NCBI RefSeq assembly: GCF_004854025.1
Contig: NZ_STGM01000005.1
Location: 186,001-250,000 of the forward strand
DNA: 64,000 nucleotides
DNA from: Microbacterium hydrothermale
GTDB taxonomy: Bacteria > Actinomycetota > Actinomycetes > Actinomycetales > Microbacteriaceae
Direction of reading: 5' to 3'
The number at the start of each line of letters is the position of its first letter. The first letter of the stretch is position 1. Below the pieces are notes generated by a model. The model did not search any database. It had not been told where the DNA came from and worked only from the letters and a program-made list of their open reading frames with translations. The position numbers were made by a program, and so were the translations under genes. This document shows positions 26,454 to 34,791 of the stretch, one piece after another.

Positions 26454-27302
26454 TCAGGAGCGGACTCGCGCCTCGCCGGCCTCCACCGCGCGCGCGATGC
26501 CCGCGATCAGCTCGGGCCACAGCTCGGGCGCGATGAAATGGCCCATGCCGGGGTGCACCTGCAGCTCAGCGGCGGGCAGCGCCTCGGCCATGTCGACGGC
26601 CGCGCTCCAGTGCAGCACGTCGTCGTCGCGGCCGTGGAACACCAGCGCGGGCACGTCGATCGCGCGCAGCGCCTCGAGTCGCTCGGGTGCGCGCAGCAGC
26701 GCGGACCACTGACGCGAGAAGCCCTCGGGCGCGTAGCCGCGGTCGAAGGCCTCGACGGCGGCCCACGCGTTCCAGGCGACGTCGAGCGGGTAGCGCTCGC
26801 CTGCGGTGGAGGCGGCGAACGCCGCCGCGCCCGCCCGCACCTCCTCGCGGCTGTAGCGGACGGGCTGTCGCATGAGCTCGGGACGCTCGTCGTGCAGGAT
26901 GTAGCGCGGATCGCGGCCGGGGATCGTGGAGAGCAGACCCATGCTGCGCACGCGTTCGGGATGCCGGATCGCGGCCATCTGCGCCATCATCCCGCCCATG
27001 GAGTGCCCGACGAGGTGCGCCGCGTCCAGCCCGAGGTCGTCGAGCACGCGGATGACGTCGTCGCCCATCTCCTCGAGCCCGTAGCCGCCGTCGATGTCGT
27101 CGGGACCACCGAAGCGGGCGGACAGGCCCACGTCGCGGTTGTCGAGGCGCACGACGTGCAGTCCGCGGTCCACGAGCGTGGCCACGAGGTCGACGTGCCA
27201 GGCGATGAGCTGCGCGCCGCCGCCGGCGATCAGCACGACCGTCGGCGCGGAGGGGTCTCCCGCGGTGTCGTAGAAGATCGCGGGGTCGGGGGTGTGAGGC
27301 AT
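26454..27302 (-). CDS. Alpha/beta-fold hydrolase
   Basis: A 282-residue alpha/beta hydrolase. The oxyanion region is VVLIAGGGAQL, the nucleophile elbow GHSMGGM (about residue 105), the acid Asp in VFHGRDDDVL (about 225) and the catalytic His in GMGHFI (about 255), so the triad is complete. Such enzymes hydrolyse esters or lactones; the substrate is not predictable. Start ATG 27302 (MPHTPDP) is preferred over an upstream extension that has no domain. Lies next to the IclR-type regulator gene in the same direction, with 41 bp between. Confidence 0.9.
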   Translation of the reverse strand: MPHTPDPAIFYDTAGDPSAPTVVLIAGGGAQLIAWHVDLVATLVDRGLHVVRLDNRDVGLSARFGGPDDIDGGYGLEEMGDDVIRVLDDLGLDAAHLVGHSMGGMMAQMAAIRHPERVRSMGLLSTIPGRDPRYILHDERPELMRQPVRYSREEVRAGAAAFAASTAGERYPLDVAWNAWAAVEAFDRGYAPEGFSRQWSALLRAPERLEALRAIDVPALVFHGRDDDVLHWSAAVDMAEALPAAELQVHPGMGHFIAPELWPELIAGIARAVEAGEARVRS

Positions 27303-27343
27303 CCGGAGTCCTTCGGGTTCTGTGCGAGCGACCATAGCCCGCG

Positions 27344-28837
27344 TCAGCGGGGCGACGGTATGGGCGCGAACTCCACCCCGGCGGAGACGGGGATGGATGC
27401 CGCGCACGTCGCGCCGAGGTCACGGGAAAGGTCCGCAGCGAGGGCGCGGGCGGCCTCGCGAAGCTCGGGCAGGCGCGAGGAGACGTCCTCGGTCGCGCCG
27501 ACGATGCACGCGGCGGCCGCGACGAGACCCGCGGCGTCGCGGACCGGGGCCGAGACCGACGTGATGCCGAACTCGTCGATCGAGCGCATCGTGAGCGTCC
27601 CGTCGGCGCGCACCCGCTCGACGCGGCGCACGAACTGCTCGTACTCCCCGGCGCCGTGGCGCCGGGGGAAGAGCTGTGCGAGCTGGGGCGCGTCGAAGTC
27701 CATCGCGAGTGTGGGGCCGCCGTCGGAACCGACTAGGGGGTGCGGGCGGCCGAGCCAGGGCGACATGCGCAGTCCTTCTCCGAGCGGCTCGATGTGCTCG
27801 AGCATCGTGAAGCTGCGCATGCCGGTGAGCGTCGTGACGAAGACGCACGCACCGACCCGCTCCGCGGCCGCGGCCGTGCGGGCGGGACCGTCGAGCGCGA
27901 GGGTCGGGGCGAAGGCGGCCCGGTGCCACGCGTGGATCGCGGGATCGACGTGCAGGGCGTCGGTCTCGGCGTCGCGGGCGAGCAGGCCGGTGCGCACGAG
28001 AGCGTCGGCCAGCCGGCGTGCGCGGTCGAGGCGCATCCCGACCGCGGCGGCCGCGGCCGCGACGGAGCGGGGGGAGGCCGCGACGACCTCCGCCATGCGC
28101 GCGGCCGCCTCGATCGCCCGGATCGGCGCGGCGGAGGGGTCGTCGCCGCGAGCGGGCGCGGCATCTGCGGCGGGCGCGGCATCGTGGGCGGGCTCCGGGC
28201 GGTGCGTCCGCGCGAGGGCGCGTTCGAACGCGTGACGGGCGTCGGTCAGCAGGCGGCGGATGCGCGGGCGTGCGCGGGCGGCACGGTATACCGGGAGCGA
28301 CACGGCGAGAACGGCGACGCGACGACCGTCGGGGGCGGTGAGGGCGACGGCGATCTCGACGGCACGGCCGATCTGCGACTCCACGATCACCTCGCCGGTG
28401 CCGTCGGGCGACGCCGCCCGCACGAGCGCGCGGCGCGGGTCGTCCACGCGGTCGCCGATCAGTGCGGGCACGTGCAGGGTCCACCCCGATGCGACGGTCG
28501 CGACGATCCGCGCGCCACCGGTCTCGGGGGCGGCGAGCACGACCGTCTCGGCGGTGTCCTGCGCCAGCCGGTGCAGCTCGAAGTGCACGGTCGGCCCCAG
28601 GGCGGCGGCGGCGCGTCCCGACAGCGCGACCGCCCGGGCGCCCACGCCGTACGTGCCGTAGCCGTCGGCCCGCCGCAGGAGTCCCGCGTCGGCGAGCTCG
28701 GCGCAGAGGCGCGACGCGGTGCTGAGCCCGATGCCGGCCGGCCGGGCGATCGCGGCGAGCGGGAGCGGCGCGGTCGGGTCGGTGCGTCCGGCGACCGTGC
28801 GCAGGACCGCGACGGACTGCTCGACGCGCGCGGTCAC
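27344..28837 (-). CDS. Transcriptional regulator with two tandem IclR-type modules
   Basis: A 497-residue protein, about twice the usual IclR length. Module 1 has a helix-turn-helix (LPLAAIARPAGIGLSTASRL, about 20-60) and a shortened effector domain to about 185. After an Ala/Pro linker, module 2 repeats a helix-turn-helix (AAAAAVGMRLDRARRLADAL) and a full IclR effector domain (about 270-490, with MRSIDEFGITSVSAPVRD). GTG 28837 follows GAGGGAT; the frame upstream is a shadow of the divergent oxidase gene. The inverted repeat at 28916-28935 between the divergent genes is the likely operator. Control of the oxidase operon is inferred. Confidence 0.8.
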   Translation of the reverse strand: MTARVEQSVAVLRTVAGRTDPTAPLPLAAIARPAGIGLSTASRLCAELADAGLLRRADGYGTYGVGARAVALSGRAAAALGPTVHFELHRLAQDTAETVVLAAPETGGARIVATVASGWTLHVPALIGDRVDDPRRALVRAASPDGTGEVIVESQIGRAVEIAVALTAPDGRRVAVLAVSLPVYRAARARPRIRRLLTDARHAFERALARTHRPEPAHDAAPAADAAPARGDDPSAAPIRAIEAAARMAEVVAASPRSVAAAAAAVGMRLDRARRLADALVRTGLLARDAETDALHVDPAIHAWHRAAFAPTLALDGPARTAAAAERVGACVFVTTLTGMRSFTMLEHIEPLGEGLRMSPWLGRPHPLVGSDGGPTLAMDFDAPQLAQLFPRRHGAGEYEQFVRRVERVRADGTLTMRSIDEFGITSVSAPVRDAAGLVAAAACIVGATEDVSSRLPELREAARALAADLSRDLGATCAASIPVSAGVEFAPIPSPR

Positions 28838-28915
28838 GGCATCCCTCGTTTCTGCAAAGTTATGGGCGATGAATTGCTGTTGCTGGCGACCGTAACAGGG
28901 CCGCGACGAGCGATT

Positions 28916-28935
28916 CGAATAATTGCCGGTATTCG
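28916..28935. promoter_or_regulatory. Candidate operator between the IclR gene and the oxidase operon
   Basis: CGAATA (28916-28921) and TATTCG (28930-28935) form an exact 6-bp inverted repeat with an 8-bp spacer, in the most AT-rich part of the 132-bp divergent intergenic region. It suits a dimeric regulator such as the adjacent IclR protein. Confidence 0.45.
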
Positions 28936-28969
28936 CCGGGCGCCCGTCCGGCTCTCGGAAGGATCCGTC

Positions 28970-30103
28970 ATGGAGGAATTCGACGTTGCCGTCGTGGGAC
29001 TCGGCGCGCTCGGCAGCGCGGCCGCGTACCACCTGGCTCGTCAGGGCGTCCGCGTCGTCGCGTTCGAGCAGTTCGAGCTCGGGCACGTGCGCGGCGCCTC
29101 GCACGACACCTCGCGCATCGTGCGCACCTCGTACGGCTCGGCCGCGTACGTGCGCTTCGCGCAGGCGGCATATCGCGAGTGGGCGGCGCTCGAGGCGGCC
29201 ACCGGCGAACGTCTGCTGACCATCACGGGCGGCGTCGTATTCATCCCCGACGAGGGCCCGTACGACGCGGCCGACTTCGCGCGCAGCCTCTCCGACAGCG
29301 GCGTGCCGTTCGAGCTGCTCGGTCCCGACGAGGTGCGCGGGCGATGGCCGCAGTTCGCGGTCCCCGAGGGGGTGACGTGCGTCTACACCCCCGACTCGGG
29401 GATCGCGCACGCCGCCCGCACCGTCGCGACCCTGCAGATGCACGCGCGCGTCCTCGGCGCCACGCTGCGCGACCGCACCCGCGTCGATCGCCTCCGTCCC
29501 GACGGCGAGGGCGTCGTCGTCTCGACCTCCGGCGGCGACGTGCGGGCGCGCCGGGTCGTCGTCGCCGCGGACGCGTGGACGAACGAGCTGCTCGAGCCGC
29601 TCGGCATCCGGATCCCGCTCGAGGTGATGCAGGAGCAGGTCAGCTATTTCGCGCCCGCCGACCCCGAGGCGTTCGACGGTGACCGTTTCCCGGTGTGGAT
29701 CTGGGAGGACGAGCAGTGCTTCTACGGGTTCCCCACGTACGGGGAGCCGACGGTCAAGGCGGCGCGGGACGTCTCCGAGAACCGGATGACTCCCGCCGAG
29801 CGCACCTTCGTGCCCTCGCCCGAGCGCACCGCTGAGCTGGCGGCCTTCCTCGCCGCGACGATCCCCGCCAGCGGTGAGCTGCTGCGCACGGTCACGTGCC
29901 AGTACGCGCTCACGCCCGACCGGCGCTTCGTCATCGGGCCGCTCATCGAGCAGCCGGACATCATCGTGGCGCTCGGGGCGGGGCACGCCTTCAAGTTCAC
30001 GCCCGCGATCGGTCTGGCCCTGGCCGAGCTGGCGACGGGTGGCGACACCACCGACGACGTGACGGCGTTCGCTGTCGACGCGACCGCCGTCCCCGCGATG
30101 TGA
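28970..30103 (+). CDS. FAD-dependent amine/amino-acid oxidase (MTOX/monomeric sarcosine oxidase type)
   Basis: A 377-residue DAO-fold flavoenzyme. The N-terminal dinucleotide motif VAVVGLGALGSAAAYHLA (residues 5-22) precedes the HDTSRIVRTSY region (about 44) typical of sarcosine and N-methyltryptophan oxidases. A C-terminal TCQYALTPDRRFVIG-like stretch follows, with the cysteine that in this family carries covalent FAD (Cys in VTCQYALTPD). It would oxidise a secondary or primary amine, releasing hydrogen peroxide. ATG 28970 follows GGAAGGA. First gene of a five-gene operon. Confidence 0.9.
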   Translation: MEEFDVAVVGLGALGSAAAYHLARQGVRVVAFEQFELGHVRGASHDTSRIVRTSYGSAAYVRFAQAAYREWAALEAATGERLLTITGGVVFIPDEGPYDAADFARSLSDSGVPFELLGPDEVRGRWPQFAVPEGVTCVYTPDSGIAHAARTVATLQMHARVLGATLRDRTRVDRLRPDGEGVVVSTSGGDVRARRVVVAADAWTNELLEPLGIRIPLEVMQEQVSYFAPADPEAFDGDRFPVWIWEDEQCFYGFPTYGEPTVKAARDVSENRMTPAERTFVPSPERTAELAAFLAATIPASGELLRTVTCQYALTPDRRFVIGPLIEQPDIIVALGAGHAFKFTPAIGLALAELATGGDTTDDVTAFAVDATAVPAM

Positions 30104-30111
30104 GGCCCGGC

Positions 30112-30498
30112 ATGCGAATCCAACGACGAGGCGACGGTCACCACGAATGGACCCTGTACGAGGGGGAGGGTCGGGTCGGCATCGAGTGGTACTTCGCGGA
30201 TGCCACGGCCCTCGGTGCCCACGTGATGCTCTACCACCTGGCCCCCGGTGCGTCCGAGGGCGAGCACCGGCACCTGACCGGGGCGGCGGACAGCTGCTCG
30301 ACCGAGAGCAGCGACGAGATGTACATCGTGACGCGCGGCGAGGTCATGTTCTCGACGGACGGCGACGAGCGCGTGCTCGCGGCGGGAGACGCGGCGTATG
30401 CCCCGGCCGGTATGCGGCACGGCGTGCGCAACGCCTCCGCTGAGCCGGCCGAGCTCGTGCTCGTCTTCGGCCCGCCGCGCGGGGAGGCGGCGGCATGA
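30112..30498 (+). CDS. Cupin-domain protein
   Basis: A 128-residue single cupin. Metal-ligand motifs are visible as GEHRHL, E in SSDEMYIVTRGEVMF and the second motif PAGMRHGVRN. Small cupins in catabolic operons act as isomerases, dioxygenases or sensors; none can be chosen here. ATG 30112 starts 8 bp after the oxidase stop, and its own stop overlaps the next start (ATGA). Confidence 0.85.
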   Translation: MRIQRRGDGHHEWTLYEGEGRVGIEWYFADATALGAHVMLYHLAPGASEGEHRHLTGAADSCSTESSDEMYIVTRGEVMFSTDGDERVLAAGDAAYAPAGMRHGVRNASAEPAELVLVFGPPRGEAAA

Positions 30499-31139
30499 GG
30501 CACAACGCCGACTACGCGCTGGACGACCTCGACGCCGTCCGCGCGCTCGTGGTCGAGAACCCCTGGGCGACCCTCGTCAGCCACGTTCCGGGGCGCGGGC
30601 TCGTGGCATCCCACTACCCGGTGCTCGTCGAGGACACGGCCGACTGCCTCGCCCTCGTGGGCCACGTCGGTCGCCCCGACGAGGCGCTGCACGAGCTCGG
30701 CGCGCACGAGGTCATGGTGATCGTGTCGGGGCCCAGCGGGTACGTCTCGCCGAGCTGGTACGACACCTCGCCCGCCGCGCCCACGTGGAACTTCGTCGTG
30801 GCGCACCTGTACGGCGTCCCCGAGATCCTGAGTGACGACGAGAACCTCGTCGTGCTCGACCGGCTCGTGACGCGTTTCGAGGCGCCGCTGCCGAACCCCT
30901 TCCTGATGCATCACAGCCTCGAGAACACGGCCTACGCCGAGCGCATCGTGCACGGCACGGTCGGCTTCCACCTGCCCGTGGCCCGCGTCGAGGCGAAGCA
31001 GAAACTCAGTCAGGACAAGCCGGACGCCGTCGTCGGCCGCGTGATCGCGGCGCTGCGCGCTCCCGGTCCCTACGTCAACCCGGCCCTGGCCGACCGGATG
31101 GATGCCATCCGCCCCCGAGAGGAACGACAAGAACGATGA
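30495..31139 (+). CDS. PaiB-like FMN-binding negative transcriptional regulator family protein
   Basis: A 214-residue protein of the PaiB/split-barrel FMN family: MRHNADYALDDLDAVRALV, then LVASHYPVL, GHVGRPDEAL, a SGPSGYVSPSWYD centre and QKLSQDKPDAV, which is a family hallmark. Despite the historical regulator name, many members are flavin-binding enzymes or stress proteins. Coupled by overlap to both neighbours within the oxidase operon, so it probably takes part in the same catabolism or handles its peroxide or amine products. Confidence 0.88.
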   Translation: MRHNADYALDDLDAVRALVVENPWATLVSHVPGRGLVASHYPVLVEDTADCLALVGHVGRPDEALHELGAHEVMVIVSGPSGYVSPSWYDTSPAAPTWNFVVAHLYGVPEILSDDENLVVLDRLVTRFEAPLPNPFLMHHSLENTAYAERIVHGTVGFHLPVARVEAKQKLSQDKPDAVVGRVIAALRAPGPYVNPALADRMDAIRPREERQER

Positions 31140-32164
31140 CCGGTTTCGTTGGCGTGGATGCCATGGTGCGATGGGTCGCCACGCATGGTGCCGAGCGACT
31201 CATGACCGACATGGTCGCCTACCTGGAGGCGGACTACCGCCGGTGGCCGTCGTTCGACAAGGTCGAGCGCATGGCCAGCCACACGCCCTTCGGCGTGATC
31301 GAGCTGATGCCCATCAGCGACCCCGACACGTACGCGTTCAAGTACGTGAACGGGCACCCCTTCAACCCCGGCCGTGGATACCAGACCGTGACCGCGTTCG
31401 GCGTGCTCGCCGACGTGCACAACGGCTACCCGGTGTTCCTCTCGGAGATGACGCTGCTGACGGCGCTGCGCACGGCCGCGACCTCGGCGATGGTCGCGCG
31501 GCGTCTCGCGCGCGCCGACGCATCGAAGATGGCCATGATCGGCGCGGGGAGCCAGGCCGAGTTCCAGGCCCTGGCCTTCCGTGGCGTGCTGGGCGTCGAC
31601 CGTCTTCGGGTCTACGACGTCGATCCCGCGGCCACGGCCAAGCTCGTGCGCAACCTCGCCCCGCTCGGTTTCGACATCGTGGTGTGCGACGCGGCGTCGG
31701 AGGCCGCGCGCGGCGCCGACATCGTGACGACCTGCACCGCCGACAAGGCGGCGGCAACCGTGCTGAGCGACGCCGACGTGGCATCCGGGATGCACATCAA
31801 CGCGATCGGCGGCGACTGCCCGGGTAAGACCGAACTCGACCCGGCCATCCTCTCGCGCGGGCCCGTGTTCGTGGAGTACACGCCGCAGACGCGCATCGAG
31901 GGGGAGATCCAGCGCGTGGCGGCGGACTTCCCGGTGACCGAGTTCTGGGAGGTGCTCACCGACCGGCGACCCGGCCGCACGTCCGACGACCAGGTGACGG
32001 TGTTCGACTCGGTCGGTTTCGCGATCGAGGACTTCTCGGCGCTGCGGTTCCTGCGCGACAGCGTCGCGGGCACCGAGCTCGCGCTCGAGATCGACCTCGT
32101 GGCCGCTCCCGACGACCCGAAGGACCTGTTCGGTCTCGTCGGCTCCCCGGTGCCGGCGCTGTGA
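31136..32164 (+). CDS. Ornithine cyclodeaminase/mu-crystallin family protein
   Basis: A 342-residue NAD(P)-dependent enzyme. The Rossmann motif MIGAGSQAEFQALAF lies at about residues 133-148 and the substrate-binding K in KYVNGHPFNP is in the first half. Full-length, canonical ornithine cyclodeaminase converts ornithine to proline and ammonia, but the family also includes alanine and other imino-acid reductases or dehydrogenases, so the substrate is open. ATG start overlaps the PaiB-like gene, and its stop overlaps the amidohydrolase GTG. Confidence 0.9.
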   Translation: MTGFVGVDAMVRWVATHGAERLMTDMVAYLEADYRRWPSFDKVERMASHTPFGVIELMPISDPDTYAFKYVNGHPFNPGRGYQTVTAFGVLADVHNGYPVFLSEMTLLTALRTAATSAMVARRLARADASKMAMIGAGSQAEFQALAFRGVLGVDRLRVYDVDPAATAKLVRNLAPLGFDIVVCDAASEAARGADIVTTCTADKAAATVLSDADVASGMHINAIGGDCPGKTELDPAILSRGPVFVEYTPQTRIEGEIQRVAADFPVTEFWEVLTDRRPGRTSDDQVTVFDSVGFAIEDFSALRFLRDSVAGTELALEIDLVAAPDDPKDLFGLVGSPVPAL

Positions 32165-33627
32165 GCGCGCTCACCCTGCGCTCCGTCCGTCCGTACGGGG
32201 GCGGCGGGCCCGTCGACGTCGTCGTGCGCGACGGTCTGATCGCCGCGATCACCCCGGCGGGCTCCACGCCGGCCGGTGGCCAGGACGTCGATATGGACGG
32301 CCGTTTCGTCGGCCCGGGGCTGTGGGACGCGCACGTGCACTTCACGCAATGGGTCATCTCCAGCCGTCGCGTCGACGTCGGGGGGACGAACAGCCCCGAC
32401 GAGGTCGTCGAGATCGTGCGGCGCGCGCTCGCCGCGGGCGCCCCGCGCACCGACGGCGTGCTCGTCGGCTACGGCTACCGCGACGGGCTATGGACGACCC
32501 CGACCTCGTTACGCGCCCTCGACGAGGCGTTCCCCGACGACCCCGTGATGCTCGTCAGCGGTGACCTGCACGCCGGGTGGATGAACTCGCGCGGTGCCGA
32601 GCGTTTCGGTCTGCACCCCGACGCGAGCGGCGTCGTCTCCGAGGCCGACTGGATCGGTTCCCTGCAGCGCTTCCAGAAAGCGGCCTCCATTCCGATCGAG
32701 GCATATCGCGAGGTGGCGGATGCCGCGGCGCGCCGCGGGATCGTGGGGATCGTCGACTACGAGAACGTGCCGAACTTCCTCGAGTGGCCCGAGCGGGTCG
32801 CCGCCGGCGTCCGCTCGCTGCGGGTCGACGGATCGGTCTGGCCCGACCGGCTCGAGGAGGCCATCGCCGCGGGACACCGGACCGGCGACCCGCTCGATCG
32901 CCACGGCCTCGTGACGATGGGGCGCCTGAAGGTCGTCGTTGACGGCTCCCTCAACACCCGCACCGCGTGGTGCTGGGACCCCTACCCTGGCGCCGACCCG
33001 CACGCCGAGCACGGGTGCGGCGTGCAGAGCGTGCCGGTCGACGAACTGCGCCGCCTGCTCGTGCGAGCGAGGGCGGGCGGCATCCTGCCCGCCGTCCACG
33101 CGATCGGCGACCGCGCCAACACCGAGGTGGTCGAGGTCTTCGAGGAGCTCGGGATGCCGGGCATCATCGAGCACGCCCAACTCGTCCGCGAGGGGGACTT
33201 CGCGCGCTTCCGCGCCGCCGGACTGATCGCCAGCGTGCAGCCCGAGCACGCGATGGACGACCGCGATATCGCCGATCTGCATTGGGCTGGGCGCACGGCG
33301 CGGGCCTTCGCATTCGGATCGCTCCACCGCTCGGGGGCGGAGCTGCGCCTCGGCTCCGATGCGCCCGTCGCGCCCTTGGACCCGTGGCACGCCATCGCGT
33401 CGGCCACCACCCGCAGTCGCGGCGACCGTGAGGTGTGGCATCCCGAGCAGCGCCTGCCACTCGACGTCGCGCTCGCCGCGAGCAGCCGCACGACGCTGGC
33501 CGTCGGGCAGCCGGCCGACCTCGTGGTGGTCGATGCGGATCCCCACGCCTGCGACCGTGATGAGCTGCGGGGCATGCTGGTCGCGGCGACCCTGCTGGGC
33601 GGGCGGTTCACGCACCGGGCGGTGTGA
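32161..33627 (+). CDS. YtcJ-like amidohydrolase
   Basis: A 488-residue metal-dependent amidohydrolase with the DAHVHF metal site at about 56-61. The N- and C-terminal beta-sandwich parts flank a TIM barrel with HAIGDRANTE (about 318), IIEHAQLV and the late LGSDAPVAPLDPW. The YtcJ family hydrolyses amide or formyl bonds on cyclic or aryl substrates. GTG start overlaps the upstream stop. Last gene of the five-gene oxidase operon. The next 215 bp hold no gene, only a 65-bp palindromic element. Confidence 0.9.
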   Translation: MSALTLRSVRPYGGGGPVDVVVRDGLIAAITPAGSTPAGGQDVDMDGRFVGPGLWDAHVHFTQWVISSRRVDVGGTNSPDEVVEIVRRALAAGAPRTDGVLVGYGYRDGLWTTPTSLRALDEAFPDDPVMLVSGDLHAGWMNSRGAERFGLHPDASGVVSEADWIGSLQRFQKAASIPIEAYREVADAAARRGIVGIVDYENVPNFLEWPERVAAGVRSLRVDGSVWPDRLEEAIAAGHRTGDPLDRHGLVTMGRLKVVVDGSLNTRTAWCWDPYPGADPHAEHGCGVQSVPVDELRRLLVRARAGGILPAVHAIGDRANTEVVEVFEELGMPGIIEHAQLVREGDFARFRAAGLIASVQPEHAMDDRDIADLHWAGRTARAFAFGSLHRSGAELRLGSDAPVAPLDPWHAIASATTRSRGDREVWHPEQRLPLDVALAASSRTTLAVGQPADLVVVDADPHACDRDELRGMLVAATLLGGRFTHRAV

Positions 33628-33703
33628 GCCGGTGGCCGCGTGGGGCGGCCACGGCCGGGGCGACGGCGTCGCGGCGAGGCGACGGCGGCTCGGGGATTGG
33701 CGC

Positions 33704-33768
33704 GATAAACGCCGTCTGTGCTCAGACTCGCGGTGTCACGGCGTGTTTCGGCAGGAACGGCGTTTATC
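33704..33768. repeat. 65-bp palindromic element, copy C
   Basis: Ends GATAAACGCC (33704-33713) and GGCGTTTATC (33759-33768) are exact inverted repeats, identical to those of copy A. The interior ACTCGCGGTGTCACGGCGTG keeps the hairpin core of copies A and B with substitutions. It sits between convergent genes. Confidence 0.8.
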
Positions 33769-33842
33769 GGCGCTCGGCGGGGCGGCGCGGCGCGGCGCGA
33801 ACAGCGCGGCGGTCGGGACCGGGAAGACGGAACGCGTCGCGC

Positions 33843-34790
33843 TCAGACGTCGAGCACCAGCGCCGAGCCCGAGCGCGCGCGCGAGACGCACGCGTAGATC
33901 ACGCGGGCGTCGTCGTCGACGGTGAGCGAGTCGCGGTGCTCCACCGCGCCGTCGAGCACCGGAATCGCGCACGAGCCGCACACGCCGCGCAGGCACGACC
34001 CGCTCACCGCGACCCCCGCCCCCTGCAGTGCCTCGCGCAGCGACCGGGCCGCGGGCACCTCGACGGTGACGCCCGATCGGGCGGCGGTCGCGGTGAAGGA
34101 CTCGCTCGGGCCGAACTCCCGTTTGCGTGGCTCGAACCGTTCGAGATGGATGCCGGAGCCCTCGGGCAGCGTGGGGGCGAGGGCGAGCAGCGCGTCGGTG
34201 AACCCCGCGGGACCACAGGCGTACACGTCGGTGCCGGGGGCGATCGCGCCGAGGACCGCGGGGAGGTCGAGGCGGCCGTGCTCGCCGCTGATGTGCATGC
34301 GCGCGCGCTCGCCCAGGGCGGCGATCTCGTCGGCGAACGCGACCCCGTCGCGCGAGCGGGCGGCGACGATCATGCGCCAGTCCGCACCGGTGGACGCCAG
34401 GTGTCGCGCCATCGCGAGGATCGGCGTCACCCCGATCCCGGCGGCCAGCAACAGGTACGCCGGGGCCTCGCCCAGCTCGAAGAGGTTGCGGGGCGGCCGG
34501 ACCCAGACCGTGCCGCCCTCGCGGAGGAACGCGTGGATGTAGTGCGACCCCCCGCGCGACAGTTCCTCGCGGCGCACGGCGATGCGATACGACGCGGTGT
34601 CGGCCGGGTCGCCGCAGAGCGAGTACTGCCGCTCGTGTCGGGTGATGAGCTGCAGGTCGACGTGTGCTCCCGGCTGCCACGCCGGGAGGGGGGAGCCGTC
34701 GGCGTTCTGCATCCGGATGCTGACGATGTCGGGCGTCTCTCGGGTGATCTCCCGGACCACCAGGGGCATCAGCCCTTCGCGGGTGCGCAT
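33843..34790 (-). CDS. PDR/VanB-type oxygenase reductase (FMN, [2Fe-2S])
   Basis: A 315-residue phthalate-dioxygenase-reductase type protein. The FMN-binding barrel has RQYSLCGDP (about 54), the NAD-binding domain has LLLAAGIGVTPILAM (about 113) and CGPAGFTDAL. The C-terminal plant-type ferredoxin has CLRGVCGSC plus a distal Cys near residue 303. Such reductases feed a Rieske oxygenase, but no oxygenase gene is adjacent. Starts 1 bp after the stop of the upstream PPOX flavoprotein, so it is coupled to it. The partner oxygenase is unknown. Confidence 0.92.
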   Translation of the reverse strand: MRTREGLMPLVVREITRETPDIVSIRMQNADGSPLPAWQPGAHVDLQLITRHERQYSLCGDPADTASYRIAVRREELSRGGSHYIHAFLREGGTVWVRPPRNLFELGEAPAYLLLAAGIGVTPILAMARHLASTGADWRMIVAARSRDGVAFADEIAALGERARMHISGEHGRLDLPAVLGAIAPGTDVYACGPAGFTDALLALAPTLPEGSGIHLERFEPRKREFGPSESFTATAARSGVTVEVPAARSLREALQGAGVAVSGSCLRGVCGSCAIPVLDGAVEHRDSLTVDDDARVIYACVSRARSGSALVLDV

Positions 34791-34791
34791 G

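Noticed and set aside
28838..29986. Upstream extension of the double-IclR frame
   Set aside because: It is the antisense of the FAD oxidase gene. GTG 28837 has a ribosome-binding site and starts directly before the first helix-turn-helix.
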